Source: Bdellovibrionales bacterium (GTDB lineage: Bacteria; Bdellovibrionota; UBA1018). From it: a DNA stretch of 64,000 nucleotides. A program made the translations under genes and the position numbers. This document shows positions 1 through 8,312 of the stretch, piece after piece. Location: positions 62,001 to 126,000 of the forward strand of contig JAFEAP010000008.1 in NCBI GenBank assembly GCA_018266355.1, given 5' to 3'. The notes under the pieces are model-generated. The model saw only the letters and a program-made list of their open reading frames with translations. It had not been told where the DNA came from and did not search any database. Every line of letters begins with the position of its first letter. Positions within the stretch are counted from its first letter, which is position 1.

Positions 1-255
1 GACGATGTTCAGGCGATCGTGCGCGAGGCCGGCGAGCGTCGACCAATATCCTTCGGGCAGGTTGATCGCGCCCGGCAGGTGCCCTTCGGAGAAATCTTGC
101 GGCGAACGCACGTCGATGAGCGCGAAATCGAGGCCGACGCGGCGGCCATGCTCGAGGGCGTGCTCGAGTTCCTCGGGGCCGGTCGAAAACCGAACTTTCG
201 CTTCGAAGTAACGCTGGGCCTCCAGGGGGTCGTTCGCTGTGAGATTCGTTTCCAT
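1..255 (-). CDS. Rhodanese-like domain protein (C-terminus cut by window edge)
   Basis: The 85 visible residues start at the ATG whose complement lies at 253-255. The middle carries the rhodanese signature ALIDVRSPQDFSEGHLPGAINLP, residues 45-67, which corresponds to the conserved D-x-R and H-x-x-G-A-x-N elements of the family. The catalytic cysteine loop would lie beyond the window, so activity cannot be judged. A GGAGG run lies directly against the start codon, which is unusually close for a ribosome site, so a slightly later start is possible. Rhodanese domains transfer sulfane sulfur or act as binding modules. The specific role here is unknown. Confidence 0.8.
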   Translation of the reverse strand, partial: METNLTANDPLEAQRYFEAKVRFSTGPEELEHALEHGRRVGLDFALIDVRSPQDFSEGHLPGAINLPEGYWSTLAGLAHDRLNIV

Positions 256-319
256 ACCTCCGGAAACGCTTCAAGAACGGTGCCCGGACTATCGGGGCGA
301 AACGGACGGCAGGAGGTCC

Positions 320-1630
320 TTACTTCTTCTTTTTCTGTTCCTTGATCACTTGGTTGAGCATGCCCGTCTTTTCGATTTGTTGGAAGGTGATCGGATCGAC
401 GGGGGCCGGCTGACCGTCCTCGCCGAGGACGTACGCGAAATCGTGATACGGCGGTTCGGCTTTCGGAAGCTTCGCGATCGGAGCGGTCCGAACGGCGCGG
501 TCCCCGAGTTCTTCGCAAGCGACCGGATTCTTTTCGCAGAAAAGCGCCCAGTTCATCGCCATGCGCATGTACTGGTGATCGTTCTCGGTGACGATGCGGA
601 TCTGGTTCACGGTCCCCATGCCCGTGTCCCACGCGCCTTTCGAGTGGTCGTTCACGTCTTTCCAGCGCCAGGAATCGAAATAGGCGTAAGCGTGGCCGTC
701 CTTGCCCTTGTGATGAAGGATCAGGACGTCGTAGCAATCCGTGCCGCTCGCGCCGCAAGGTTTTTTGTCGTCGAGGATGATGATGGCCGTCCGGTCGTTC
801 TCCATCTTCCGGAGGTTCACGACCTGGACGACGTGGAGGCTGTTCTGCCAGTCGTCGACGAGCTTGTTCGAATTCTCGTCGAACATGATGATCGGGTTCA
901 TCCCGGAGTCGAGGCGATGCTGGAGGTCGGCGACGAGTTTATAGCTGTGCGCCGTCTTCATATCGGCCGTGTCCACGCGATAGGCGAGGTTTTTCAGATG
1001 GCCCGCGCGTTCGGCCCAAACCTGCGTTTCGGCGTAGCGGACGATCTGCGCGATGTCCGGGTCGGCCGTAAATTCTTCGAGGTTCTTGAAACCCGGCATG
1101 ATCTGGGGCTGCTCGTTGTGGAGCATGTCGACGATGCGGCGGTAATAGAAATCCTGCCAGGACTTCGATCCGCGCTTCAGGTTCGGGACCTTCGAGAAAT
1201 TTCCTAATTCGTCCCAGAGGGTGAGGCGCTGAAGGTAAGTCCGTACGGTCGCGTGGCCGTAGCAGAAGCCGATCGTCTTCTTCATCACCTTGCCCATGTC
1301 CTCTTCGGTGTTGAAGGTCAGGACTTGGTTCCCGGGGCCCGCGTAACGCCGGCCTTCGGTCACTTTGAGCGAGTCGAAGAGCTCGGGGTAACGATTGAAC
1401 GCGGCGGTCATCTGCTCGTTCGGCGTTTTCCGGCCCATGAGGTGGTACTTCCACCAGCCGGCGAGTTTCTCCATCGCCGACTTCACGTTGCGCACGACGT
1501 ACTGGCACATCAGTTTTTGCTGGCTCATTCCGGTTCGGAGGTCGACCGGCAGGTAATCCTCCGCCGAAACGTTCGCGCTCGCGAGCGCGAGGAGAAGGAG
1601 GAGGGGAAGTCGGCGGTTTAGGAAGCGCAT
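320..1630 (-). CDS. Secreted protein of unknown function, possible papain-like fold
   Basis: A 436-residue protein with a clear Sec signal peptide (two arginines, a leucine run, cleavage near residue 23 after VSA), so it is exported to the periplasm or beyond. I do not recognise a named family. The order Cys123 (in FCYGHA), His266 (in SLHVVQV) and Asp287/288 (in IIILDDKK) resembles the Cys-His-Asp order of papain-like or C39-like cysteine peptidases, with hydrophobic strands around the His and Asp. That resemblance is by eye only. The C-terminus is a lysine tail. No good ribosome site precedes the start. It stands alone, upstream of the rhodanese gene on the same strand. Confidence 0.75.
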   Translation of the reverse strand: MRFLNRRLPLLLLLALASANVSAEDYLPVDLRTGMSQQKLMCQYVVRNVKSAMEKLAGWWKYHLMGRKTPNEQMTAAFNRYPELFDSLKVTEGRRYAGPGNQVLTFNTEEDMGKVMKKTIGFCYGHATVRTYLQRLTLWDELGNFSKVPNLKRGSKSWQDFYYRRIVDMLHNEQPQIMPGFKNLEEFTADPDIAQIVRYAETQVWAERAGHLKNLAYRVDTADMKTAHSYKLVADLQHRLDSGMNPIIMFDENSNKLVDDWQNSLHVVQVVNLRKMENDRTAIIILDDKKPCGASGTDCYDVLILHHKGKDGHAYAYFDSWRWKDVNDHSKGAWDTGMGTVNQIRIVTENDHQYMRMAMNWALFCEKNPVACEELGDRAVRTAPIAKLPKAEPPYHDFAYVLGEDGQPAPVDPITFQQIEKTGMLNQVIKEQKKKK

Positions 1631-1767
1631 GGGTCTAGGTCCCGGACGTGGTCCATAGTTTGACCCCTTCTATTCGGCGGCTCGGCCGGGAAAATTTAAG
1701 TCCGGGGCTCGGCTGGATCTGAGCTCGCGTTTAAACGCTTTCCCGGGAAGGCGAGGAGGTTTTCCTC

Positions 1768-1797
1768 TTGCTAAAGAATGACTCGATGCGTTATAAG
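1768..1797 (+). promoter_or_regulatory. Putative sigma-70-type promoter for the small secreted protein at 1857
   Basis: TTGCTA at 1768-1773 and TATAAG at 1792-1797 are separated by 18 bases. They lie about 60 bases before the start codon at 1857. The spacing and the AT-rich -10 stand out in this GC-rich sequence. No experimental support. Confidence 0.45.
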
Positions 1798-1856
1798 GGC
1801 GCCACCCAAAACTCCCACCATCGAAGCGATTCGATGAAATCGATAGGAGCTCGCCC

Positions 1857-2234
1857 ATGAAAAACTTCGTACTCGCCCTCGTCTCCACGTTCGTTCTCGG
1901 ATGCCCGGCCGCTTTCGCCGCGACTTCGACGAACATCCAAAACTGCGTTCTCAACTCCGTGCTGAACATCGACCAGAAGGTCACCGTGAACCAATTCACC
2001 GGTGAGAAAGCCTTCGGCAAATTCGCGACGCTGACCTGCACCGGTCCGGTCGCGCAGAAGCTTTACGTCGAACTCGGCGACGACGCCGGCGTCCGCAAGG
2101 TGAAAGACAACGGCGTGAACTACATGTTCTTCGGGAACTCGCCGTCCCTCACGAAATGTTTCTATACCAAGGCGACGATGACCTATACCTGCACGATCGA
2201 GCTCAACATCCAGAGCGACGTGCTTTTCCAATAA
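1857..2234 (+). CDS. Small secreted protein, four cysteines
   Basis: A 125-residue protein with an N-terminal signal peptide (MKNFVLALVSTFVLG, cleavage after AFA near residue 21). The mature part has four cysteines in two halves (QNC, LTC, TKC, YTC), compatible with two disulfides in the periplasm, and alternates polar and hydrophobic residues as a beta-rich protein would. An AGGAG ribosome site lies about 8 bases before the ATG, and a promoter is visible upstream. I do not recognise a family. It looks monocistronic, ending about 125 bases before the convergent tRNA-Gly. Confidence 0.8.
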   Translation: MKNFVLALVSTFVLGCPAAFAATSTNIQNCVLNSVLNIDQKVTVNQFTGEKAFGKFATLTCTGPVAQKLYVELGDDAGVRKVKDNGVNYMFFGNSPSLTKCFYTKATMTYTCTIELNIQSDVLFQ

Positions 2235-2359
2235 GGTCGTCGTCCGTCATTCCAAGTTTGAAATCGCGCTGGGGTCCGTCGGGCCCCGGCGCTTTCATTT
2301 TGCGGTTTTTGACCGGCTCGGCCCAAGCTTCCCTTTGAGAAAGAATAAAGGGTGAAAAA

Positions 2360-2436
2360 TGGAGCGGGAAAAGGGGCTCGAACCCTCGACCTCCACGTTG
2401 GCAACGTGGCGCTCTAGCCAACTGAGCTATTCCCGC
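2360..2436 (-). tRNA. tRNA-Gly (GCC)
   Basis: On the complement the acceptor stem GCGGGAA pairs perfectly with TTCCCGC. The anticodon arm is CCACG / TTGCCAA / CGTGG, giving anticodon GCC, and the T-loop GTTCGAG(C) is present. The discriminator is U, as expected for bacterial tRNA-Gly, and CCA is encoded at 2360-2362. A short T run follows, which could act in termination. Confidence 0.97.
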
Positions 2437-2531
2437 ATCCGGCTCGAACGAGGATCTTTAGATAGCCGGACTCCCGAAGTCGGTCAAGCCTCTTGCGAGA
2501 TCCTTCTCTCGAAGGCTAAGTTTTCGGAACG

Positions 2532-3056
2532 ATGAAGATCTATACGAAAAAGGGCGACCAAGGCGAAACCGGCCTATTCGGCGGGGACCGGGTTCCGAAA
2601 GACCACCTCCGGATTCGCGCGTACGGGACGCTCGACGAGCTGAATGCTGCGCTGGGTCTAGTCACCGGAGACGCCCGCGTTCGCCGGATCCAGGGCGAGC
2701 TTTTCCAACTCGGGGCCGAGCTCGCGACCCCGCGCGGGAAAACCGCATCGGTCGCGCTCGTCGACCTCGCCGAAGTGCGCGCGCTCGAGACCGAGATCGA
2801 CGCGATGGAAAAACTCCTCTCTCCGCTGACCCACTTCATCTTGCCCGGCGGGACGCCGGCCGCGTCCTATCTCCACGTCGCGCGCACGATTTGTCGGCGC
2901 GCGGAGCGGGAAATCGTGATCCTCCATCGCGCGGAACCCCTGCGACCGGTCGTGCTCGAGTACGTGAATCGGTTGAGCGATTATCTCTTCGTCGCCGCGC
3001 GCGCGGCGAACCACGCGGCGGGCGTCGCCGACGTGCCGTGGATCGCGCCCCGGTAA
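2532..3056 (+). CDS. pduO: PduO-type ATP:cob(I)alamin adenosyltransferase
   Basis: A 174-residue protein matching the PduO-type adenosyltransferase family across its length. The N-terminal ATP-binding segment KIYTKKGDQGETGLFGGDR leads into the TLDELNAALG helix. The later segment CRRAEREIVIL and the C-terminal NRLSDYLFVAAR are the family's conserved helices. The enzyme transfers the adenosyl group of ATP to cob(I)alamin to make coenzyme B12, in the cytoplasm. The ATG at 2532 begins the conserved strand directly. No cobalamin pathway genes flank it, so it probably serves corrinoid salvage. It is convergent with pgsA and 9 bases from it. Confidence 0.93.
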   Translation: MKIYTKKGDQGETGLFGGDRVPKDHLRIRAYGTLDELNAALGLVTGDARVRRIQGELFQLGAELATPRGKTASVALVDLAEVRALETEIDAMEKLLSPLTHFILPGGTPAASYLHVARTICRRAEREIVILHRAEPLRPVVLEYVNRLSDYLFVAARAANHAAGVADVPWIAPR

Positions 3057-3065
3057 GGAGCGCTC

Positions 3066-3752
3066 CTAGGCTTTCGAGGTCTTGAGCTTTTCGCGGCGAA
3101 GTTTCCTCGCCTCGCGCTTCGCTTCGCGCTTTTTCTTCCGCTTTTCGCGGATCGCGACGAAGAAATCGACGACGTAGTCCTTCGCGCTCCAGAGCGAGAT
3201 CGCGAGCGAGACGTAGATCAGGACCTGGCCCATTTGGAAGAGGGGGATTCCCCAGAGCCCTTCGCGCGCCATCAGCCACGGGATCGCGACCATTTGGGTC
3301 GCGGTCTTCCACTTCGCCGACTGGGAAGCGCCGATGATCAAGCCTTCGCTCGAAGCGAGCGCGCGGAGACCGGTGATCGCCATCTCCCGGCAGATGAGCG
3401 TGATCACGAGGAGAGCGGGAATGCGCCCGAGCTCCTGGAGCATGCAGAGGGAAGAGACGACGAGGAATTTGTCCGCGAGCGGATCCATGAGTTTTCCGAA
3501 GACGCTCTCGGTCTTATACTTCCGCGCGAAGTATCCGTCGAAGTAATCGGTCACGCCGGCCGCCGCGAAGGTGAACCCGGCGATGATGTCGGTCAGGTTC
3601 GTCTTCTGCATGAGCAGCCAGATGATCGCCGGGATCATGATCACGCGGAGCGAAGTCAGGATATTCGGGAGAGTCCCGAACTCGAGATCGTTCTGGCGCG
3701 TGGCGTTAGTGATTTCCCCGGTTTCGTCGGCTTCAGCCATGAATCGTTCCAA
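3066..3752 (-). CDS. pgsA: CDP-diacylglycerol--glycerol-3-phosphate 3-phosphatidyltransferase
   Basis: A 228-residue membrane protein of the CDP-alcohol phosphatidyltransferase family. The catalytic motif D-G-x2-A-R-x8-G-x3-D-x3-D is complete (D72, G73, A76, R77, G86, D90, D94). Hydrophobic segments follow as in PgsA, which makes phosphatidylglycerol-phosphate in the inner membrane, the first committed step to PG and cardiolipin. The C-terminal ~35 residues are an unusually long basic tail rich in Lys, Arg and Glu. Met5 is an alternative start. Named PgsA over other CDP-alcohol transferases from the N-terminal LPNILTSLRV pattern, which is typical of PgsA. Confidence 0.9.
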   Translation of the reverse strand: MERFMAEADETGEITNATRQNDLEFGTLPNILTSLRVIMIPAIIWLLMQKTNLTDIIAGFTFAAAGVTDYFDGYFARKYKTESVFGKLMDPLADKFLVVSSLCMLQELGRIPALLVITLICREMAITGLRALASSEGLIIGASQSAKWKTATQMVAIPWLMAREGLWGIPLFQMGQVLIYVSLAISLWSAKDYVVDFFVAIREKRKKKREAKREARKLRREKLKTSKA

Positions 3753-3834
3753 GCTAAGGGGAGGCGCCCGTCAAGTAAAGGAACTAACAAAGTCACCTTG
3801 CGGGGATCGGCCGTCGCCCCTACGCTTAAAGGAT

Positions 3835-4464
3835 ATGACTAGGAACGGGTTATGGATGACCGTGTTCTTTGGCCTCGCTCTCGGTTTCTCGGCGCGCGCC
3901 GCGGACGACCCGCTCGGGAAGTTCCGTAACACTTACTATTACATGATCTTCGAGGCCGATTACCCGGTCGAGGCGAAGACGTCGAGCGTGCTCGCGATGG
4001 ACGGAACGGTGCTGGCGAAAGTCACGCCGCGGTTCATGAAGGACCTCGCGATGGAGGGCAGCGCGAAACTTCGCGACGGTCGCGTGGTGAACTGGGCCGG
4101 CCGGATCGGAACGGAGAGCCGTTATCACTTCACGAAACTCGCGTGGGGGCGCGGAACCGGGGCCTGCGCGCTCGAGCCTTTCCGCACGATCGCCGCCGAT
4201 CCCACCCAGATTCCTTCGGGCGCCGTCGTCCGGATCGCCGAAACGGTGGGCATGAAACTTCCTGACGGCACCCGGAGCGACGGGCTTTGGCGGGCGGAAG
4301 ACACCGGTTCGGCGATTTTGCACGACCGGATCGACCTCTTCATCGGGCGGAAGAGCGACGCGAGTCTGCTGACTGCGGCGGGCATCGCGAATATGCAGGC
4401 GCTCAGCGTGTCGCTCGTCGCGCACCCGCTCCCGGATTCGTGTGTCTTTAAGAATCCGCAATAG
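3835..4464 (+). CDS. Exported 3D-domain protein (MltA C-terminal-like)
   Basis: The open frame extends upstream, but the ATG at 3835 has an AAAGG ribosome site and is followed by a signal peptide (MTVFFGLALGFSARA, cleavage near residue 22), giving 209 residues. The segment GLWRAEDTGSAILHDRIDLFIG matches the 3D (Asp-Asp-Asp) domain found in lytic transglycosylase MltA and in cell-wall hydrolase accessory proteins; the three aspartates are present. The N-terminal half is not recognised. A role in peptidoglycan turnover in the periplasm is the best inference. Its 3' end overlaps the next gene's start by 23 bases, so the two are probably co-transcribed. Confidence 0.8.
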   Translation: MTRNGLWMTVFFGLALGFSARAADDPLGKFRNTYYYMIFEADYPVEAKTSSVLAMDGTVLAKVTPRFMKDLAMEGSAKLRDGRVVNWAGRIGTESRYHFTKLAWGRGTGACALEPFRTIAADPTQIPSGAVVRIAETVGMKLPDGTRSDGLWRAEDTGSAILHDRIDLFIGRKSDASLLTAAGIANMQALSVSLVAHPLPDSCVFKNPQ

Positions 4465-5113
4465 CCTCGAACGCGCGGACTGGGCCTTCGCGCGCGAAGT
4501 CTGCGCGCTCACCGGGAACGCCGGCCATCCGATCGTCGACCGCTCGCGCTGGCTTTTTTTCGGCGAGCAGTGGGTCGGTCCCTACGAACGGTTGCGCCCG
4601 ACGTGGAGCTACGTCGCCGACGAGGTCTCGTCGACGTCGGGGGCGTCGGAACGACGGCTCGGCTACCTGACCGGAAGCCCCGATTCGACGACGTTCTTCG
4701 CGGAGAAGAAGTGGCTCTTCGATTTACCGCTCTACCTCGCGGCGAGCGCCGGAGTTTTCCCGCGAAACGGCGACGTCGCCGCGTTCCGGAAACGGTTTCG
4801 CGCCGAGGTCTTCGGACCGGTCGCGGACCTCGGGCCGCGGGATCATTTTCCGCCCGCCGACACGCGAGCGGTCGTCGCGGAGTATCCGGCCCACCTGCAC
4901 ATCAATCTCATCGCCGCCGCGCGCGGGAAGGGCGTCGGCCGCTTGCTCGTCGATCGGTTCCGCGCGGATCTCGCCGCGGTCGGCGTGCACGGGATTCACC
5001 TCTACTGCGGGGACGGGCCGCGAGCCTTCTACGAACGGATCGGATTTCGAGTGCTGGACCGCATCGAGTTTCGTCCCGGGTTTATCGTTTACCGGCTTGG
5101 CAGTCGTTTCTAG
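4442..5113 (+). CDS. GNAT-family N-acetyltransferase
   Basis: A 223-residue cytoplasmic protein. The C-terminal half has the GNAT acetyl-CoA binding pattern: a beta strand HLHINLI, then the pyrophosphate loop ARGKGVGRLLVDRF (R/Q-x-x-G-x-G/A), and the later GPRAFYERIGFRVL typical of GNAT motif B. The N-terminal half is an extension, as in acetyltransferases related to the C-terminal domain of bacterial O-GlcNAcases. The substrate is unknown. The start is a GTG at 4442 inside the end of the 3D-domain gene, suggesting translational coupling; an ATG is not available near the N-terminus. Confidence 0.82.
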   Translation: MSLRIRNSLERADWAFAREVCALTGNAGHPIVDRSRWLFFGEQWVGPYERLRPTWSYVADEVSSTSGASERRLGYLTGSPDSTTFFAEKKWLFDLPLYLAASAGVFPRNGDVAAFRKRFRAEVFGPVADLGPRDHFPPADTRAVVAEYPAHLHINLIAAARGKGVGRLLVDRFRADLAAVGVHGIHLYCGDGPRAFYERIGFRVLDRIEFRPGFIVYRLGSRF

Positions 5114-5132
5114 TCCGGCTACGCTCTTTCCC

Positions 5133-5825
5133 ATGACTCAAGACGGCGCGAGCGGCTCGGAGAAACGCCTTCTTCCACGACTCACCGTATCACACGAAGT
5201 GTTTCGGCATGCGGTGACCGGGAAGTTCTTCGCGGTCGCGGATTTGACCACGCGGGGGATGGCGGTTCGAATCTCCGACCCGGAAGACCTCTTTCATTAT
5301 TCGGTCGGCGCCGAAGTGCAGGGAACCCTGAATATCCGGCACGAGAAGTTCCAGATCCAGGGCCGCGTGCGCCACATCGGTCGCGACCTCGTCGGCGTCG
5401 AATTCGAACCGCTTCCGGCCGCCGTCGAGCACGCGCTCGCGAGCTTTCTCGATCCGGCGACTCTCGGACCGGAACTCCGTCCGGTGCCGACGGGAGACGC
5501 GTCGCTCTTCTACGCGGCTCCGAGCGGAACCGAGTTGCTCCTCGGCCGCGACGCCGACGGGAGTTTCACCCGCGTGACCGTGATGATGCTCGGGAACCTC
5601 GTGCAGTGGGACGCACGCACGGGACTCCGGACGGGGCTCGTGAAGAACTCGTTCGAAGAGAGTCTCGTCACCGGGATCACGCGGCTCGAAACGATGATTT
5701 TCGAGGAAGATCGGGTGATCGACCCGCAGAAGTTGAACCTTGCGAAGCGGCTCGTTTCGAGTTCTAACCTCTCCGAAGATTTGAAGAAATTCTGCACTCG
5801 TCGACTTGAAGGAGCGTCCGCTTGA
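5133..5825 (+). CDS. PilZ-domain protein
   Basis: The ATG at 5133 is preferred over the upstream TTG at 5097, giving 230 residues. The N-terminal ~100 residues form a PilZ domain: RLLPR matches the RxxxR c-di-GMP loop, and DLTTRG about 25 residues later matches the (D/N)x(S/T)xxG motif. Further barrel strands follow (GRVRHIGRDLVGVEFE). The remaining ~120 residues are not recognised. It is likely a cytoplasmic c-di-GMP effector. Its stop overlaps the TTG start of glpX, so the two are coupled, which is an unexpected neighbour for a gluconeogenic enzyme. Confidence 0.85.
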   Translation: MTQDGASGSEKRLLPRLTVSHEVFRHAVTGKFFAVADLTTRGMAVRISDPEDLFHYSVGAEVQGTLNIRHEKFQIQGRVRHIGRDLVGVEFEPLPAAVEHALASFLDPATLGPELRPVPTGDASLFYAAPSGTELLLGRDADGSFTRVTVMMLGNLVQWDARTGLRTGLVKNSFEESLVTGITRLETMIFEEDRVIDPQKLNLAKRLVSSSNLSEDLKKFCTRRLEGASA

Positions 5826-6784
5826 ATCGTAACTACGCCCTCGAATTCGTCCGCGTCACCGAAGCCGCCGCGCTCGCGTCGGCCCGCCTGACCGGCGGCG
5901 GCGACGAAAAAGCCGCCGATCACGCCGCCGTCGAGGCGATGCGCGCGGCGATGAACACGATCGAATTCGACGGTCGCGTCGTCATCGGCGAAGGCGAACG
6001 CGACGAAGCTCCGATGCTTTACATCGGCGAAAAGGTCGGCAAGGGCACGGGGACGAAGCTCGACCTCGCGCTCGATCCGCTCGAAGGCACGACGATCTGC
6101 GCGAAAGGAGGGAATAACGCCCTCTCCGTGATCGCGATCGCCGAGCACGGGAACTTCCTCCACGCGCCGGACACCTACATGTGGAAGATCGCCGTCGGAC
6201 CGGAAGCGAAGGGCGCGATCGACCTTTCGAAGACGCCGACGGAAAACCTCCGCGAGATCGCGAAGGCGAAGAAGGTCCCCGTCGACCAGCTCACCGTGAT
6301 CATCCTCGATCGTCCGCGGCACGCCGACCTGATCGCCGAAGTCCGCCGCGCCGGATGCCGGATTTGGCTCATCGGCGACGGCGACGTCTCGGCCGCGATC
6401 GCGGCGGCGAAGCCGGGCAGCGGCGTGGACGTGCTCATGGGCTCGGGCGGCGCTCCGGAAGGCGTGATCGCCGCGGCGGCGCTCCGGTGTATGGGCGGCG
6501 ACTTCCAGGGCCGACTGATGTGGCGGAACGAGGAAGAAAAGTCTCGCGCGACGAAGATGGGCGTGAGCGATTTGAACAAGATCTATCGCATGGAAGACCT
6601 CGCGAAAGGGAACGTCATGTTCTGCGCGACCGGGGTCACCCAAGGCCCGTTCCTCGACGGCGTGCGTTTCGTTCGCGGCGGGGCGACCACGCACTCGATC
6701 GTCATGCGTTCGGAGACGGGGACGATCCGCCATATCCAGGCCGAACACCGCTTCGAGACGAAGCCGAATTACAAGTTCAACTGA
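5822..6784 (+). CDS. glpX: Class II fructose-1,6-bisphosphatase
   Basis: A 320-residue protein matching GlpX throughout. It has the opening ALEFVRVTEAAALAS, the metal and phosphate site GEGERDEAPMLYIGE, the DPLEGTT motif and the C-terminal half ending near a conserved basic tail. The enzyme hydrolyses fructose-1,6-bisphosphate in gluconeogenesis in the cytoplasm. The start is a TTG, supported by an AAGGAG site at 5809-5814 with good spacing; the first ATG lies too far inside the conserved N-terminus. It overlaps the PilZ gene by 4 bases and precedes the START-like gene by 9 bases. Confidence 0.95.
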   Translation: MNRNYALEFVRVTEAAALASARLTGGGDEKAADHAAVEAMRAAMNTIEFDGRVVIGEGERDEAPMLYIGEKVGKGTGTKLDLALDPLEGTTICAKGGNNALSVIAIAEHGNFLHAPDTYMWKIAVGPEAKGAIDLSKTPTENLREIAKAKKVPVDQLTVIILDRPRHADLIAEVRRAGCRIWLIGDGDVSAAIAAAKPGSGVDVLMGSGGAPEGVIAAAALRCMGGDFQGRLMWRNEEEKSRATKMGVSDLNKIYRMEDLAKGNVMFCATGVTQGPFLDGVRFVRGGATTHSIVMRSETGTIRHIQAEHRFETKPNYKFN

Positions 6785-6793
6785 GGAAACGCC

Positions 6794-7228
6794 ATGGCCC
6801 AAGCGACGCTGACCAAGACCCTCGAAGTCCCGAAAGAAAAGCTCTACGCAGCGATCACGCGCTACGAAGAGTATCCGCAGTTCGTCACCGGCTGCAAGAA
6901 AGTCGAAGTCGAGCGCAAGGCGCCCGGTCAGGCGCGCGCGAAGTACTTCACGAACATCCTCGGGAAGGACCTCTGGTACACGCTCGAGCATTCCGAGGAC
7001 GAAGGCGCGGGCAAGGTCACCTGGAAACTCCTCGAGTCCGATCTGCTCAAGGTCGATAACGGGACGTGGACGCTGAAGGACCTCGGCGGCGGGAAGACCG
7101 AAGTGACCTACGCGATCGAGATCGAATTCAAGATCTGGATCCCGGGCCCGGTGCTGAAGACGCTCACGGCGACTTCGCTCCCGATGGTCATCGCCGAGAT
7201 GGAGAAGCGCGCGAAGGGAGCCGCATGA
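6794..7228 (+). CDS. SRPBCC/START-like protein (COQ10/RatA type)
   Basis: A 144-residue protein with the SRPBCC fold pattern. A first strand (ATLTKTLEVP) is followed by the helix EKLYAAITRYEEYPQFVTGCKKVEVE, then the repeated strands of a helix-grip barrel and a long C-terminal helix ending in basic residues. This matches the coenzyme-Q-binding COQ10 / RatA group, which bind hydrophobic ligands. It is a likely cytoplasmic lipid-binding protein; the ligand is unknown. The start ATG follows GAGGAAACGCC. Its stop overlaps the next gene's ATG (ATGA), a sign of translational coupling. Confidence 0.85.
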   Translation: MAQATLTKTLEVPKEKLYAAITRYEEYPQFVTGCKKVEVERKAPGQARAKYFTNILGKDLWYTLEHSEDEGAGKVTWKLLESDLLKVDNGTWTLKDLGGGKTEVTYAIEIEFKIWIPGPVLKTLTATSLPMVIAEMEKRAKGAA

Positions 7229-7599
7229 GCGTCGACGGTTCCGATCCGCAGGACAAGTCGGGCGACAAGGGCGCGGGCGATAGCGACGGTTCGGGGCTCG
7301 GCGCGAAGGCCGGCGACATCCTGAAAAAAGCGATCACCGTCGGCTTAGGCGCCGCGTTCCTCACCGAGGAAAGCATCCGCTCGCTCGTCGGCGAATTGAA
7401 GCTGCCGAAGGAACTCGTGACGAACCTCCTTCAGCAGGCGAACTCGACTCGCTCCGAATTTCTCGGCAAGTTCTCGCAGGAAGTTCTCGAGCGGCTCCAG
7501 TCGCGGATCGATCCGGTCGCGCTCGTCACCGAAGTCCTTCGCAAGAACGACATCGAGCTCACCGTGAAGATCAAGGTGAACCCGAAGAAAGAGGGATAA
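7225..7599 (+). CDS. Small acidic-headed protein, helical C-terminus, unknown function
   Basis: The open frame reaches further upstream, but the ATG at 7225 overlapping the previous stop (ATGA) is the natural start, giving 124 residues. The first 30 are Gly/Asp/Ser-rich and low in complexity. The rest is predicted helical by its heptad-like pattern (AFLTEESIRSLVGELKLPKELVTNLLQQ) and ends in a basic tail. The layout is like small phasin-like or scaffold proteins, but no family is recognised. The coupling to the START-like gene suggests a shared job, perhaps at a membrane or lipid surface; this is inference. Confidence 0.75.
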   Translation: MSVDGSDPQDKSGDKGAGDSDGSGLGAKAGDILKKAITVGLGAAFLTEESIRSLVGELKLPKELVTNLLQQANSTRSEFLGKFSQEVLERLQSRIDPVALVTEVLRKNDIELTVKIKVNPKKEG

Positions 7600-7620
7600 G
7601 TCCCGTCTTTCGCCGAGCGG

Positions 7621-8232
7621 TCAGCGCTTCAGGTGCGCTTCGAGTTCCTTGCGGGTCGAGATGATCTTCGAGATCAGCCCGAGGTCCTGCGCTTCTTTCG
7701 GCAGGAGCCACTTGTCGCGCTCCATGAACTCGACGAACTTCTCGAGCGGAGCGCCGGTGCGTTCGGCATAGAGGCGATGGAGTTTCTTCTTCGTCTCGAT
7801 GATGTCTTGCGCGTGGATCGCGAGGTCCGAGGCCTGGCCGCGGATGACGCCCGAGATGAGCGGCTGGTGGATGAGGAGCTTCGAGTTCGGGAAGGCGAGG
7901 CGGTCTTCCTTTTCGGCGCAGAGGGAGATCACGGAGCCCATGCTTGCCGCGAGCCCGACGACGACGGTCACGATGCGCGGCTGGATGAAACGCGCGGTAT
8001 CGTAGATCGAAAAGCCGGAATGGATCTCGCCGCCCGGGCTGTCGATCCAAAGCACGATCGGCGCGTTCGCGTTCGCGCGCTCCATCGCGAGGAGCTGGCG
8101 GTTCACTTTCACCGCCATCTCGGAATCGACTTCCCCGCTGACGAAGATCGTCCGCGCCTCGAAGAGGTGCTGATCGATCGGAGTGAAGGTCGGGGCTTGG
8201 ACGGTCTTGATCTCGGGCTGATTTTCGCTCAT
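7621..8232 (-). CDS. clpP: ATP-dependent Clp protease proteolytic subunit
   Basis: A 203-residue protein matching ClpP. The catalytic triad is in place: Ser97 in GLAASMGS, His122 in LLIHQPL and Asp173 in MERDKWL. The surrounding WIDSPGGEIHSGFSIYD strand and helix are typical. ClpP forms a tetradecameric peptidase that degrades unfolded proteins delivered by ClpX or ClpA; neither unfoldase gene is nearby. The ATG at 8232 gives a normal N-terminus. The gene is convergent with the 7225 gene and leaves 21 bases between them. Confidence 0.97.
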   Translation of the reverse strand: MSENQPEIKTVQAPTFTPIDQHLFEARTIFVSGEVDSEMAVKVNRQLLAMERANANAPIVLWIDSPGGEIHSGFSIYDTARFIQPRIVTVVVGLAASMGSVISLCAEKEDRLAFPNSKLLIHQPLISGVIRGQASDLAIHAQDIIETKKKLHRLYAERTGAPLEKFVEFMERDKWLLPKEAQDLGLISKIISTRKELEAHLKR

Positions 8233-8312
8233 TCGAAAAGTTTAGTCAGATCCCGGGAGGCCGTCCAGTCGCCAAATCACGGAACGCGTTCGGCGCATTC
8301 CGCGGCCTTAAC

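Noticed and set aside
2896..3312. Minus-strand frame over the adenosyltransferase and pgsA ends
   Set aside because: It spans two well-supported genes and has no domain or start support.
3571..4464. Longer start for the 3D-domain protein
   Set aside because: The upstream part overlaps pgsA on the other strand, and the ATG at 3835 has a ribosome site and a signal peptide.
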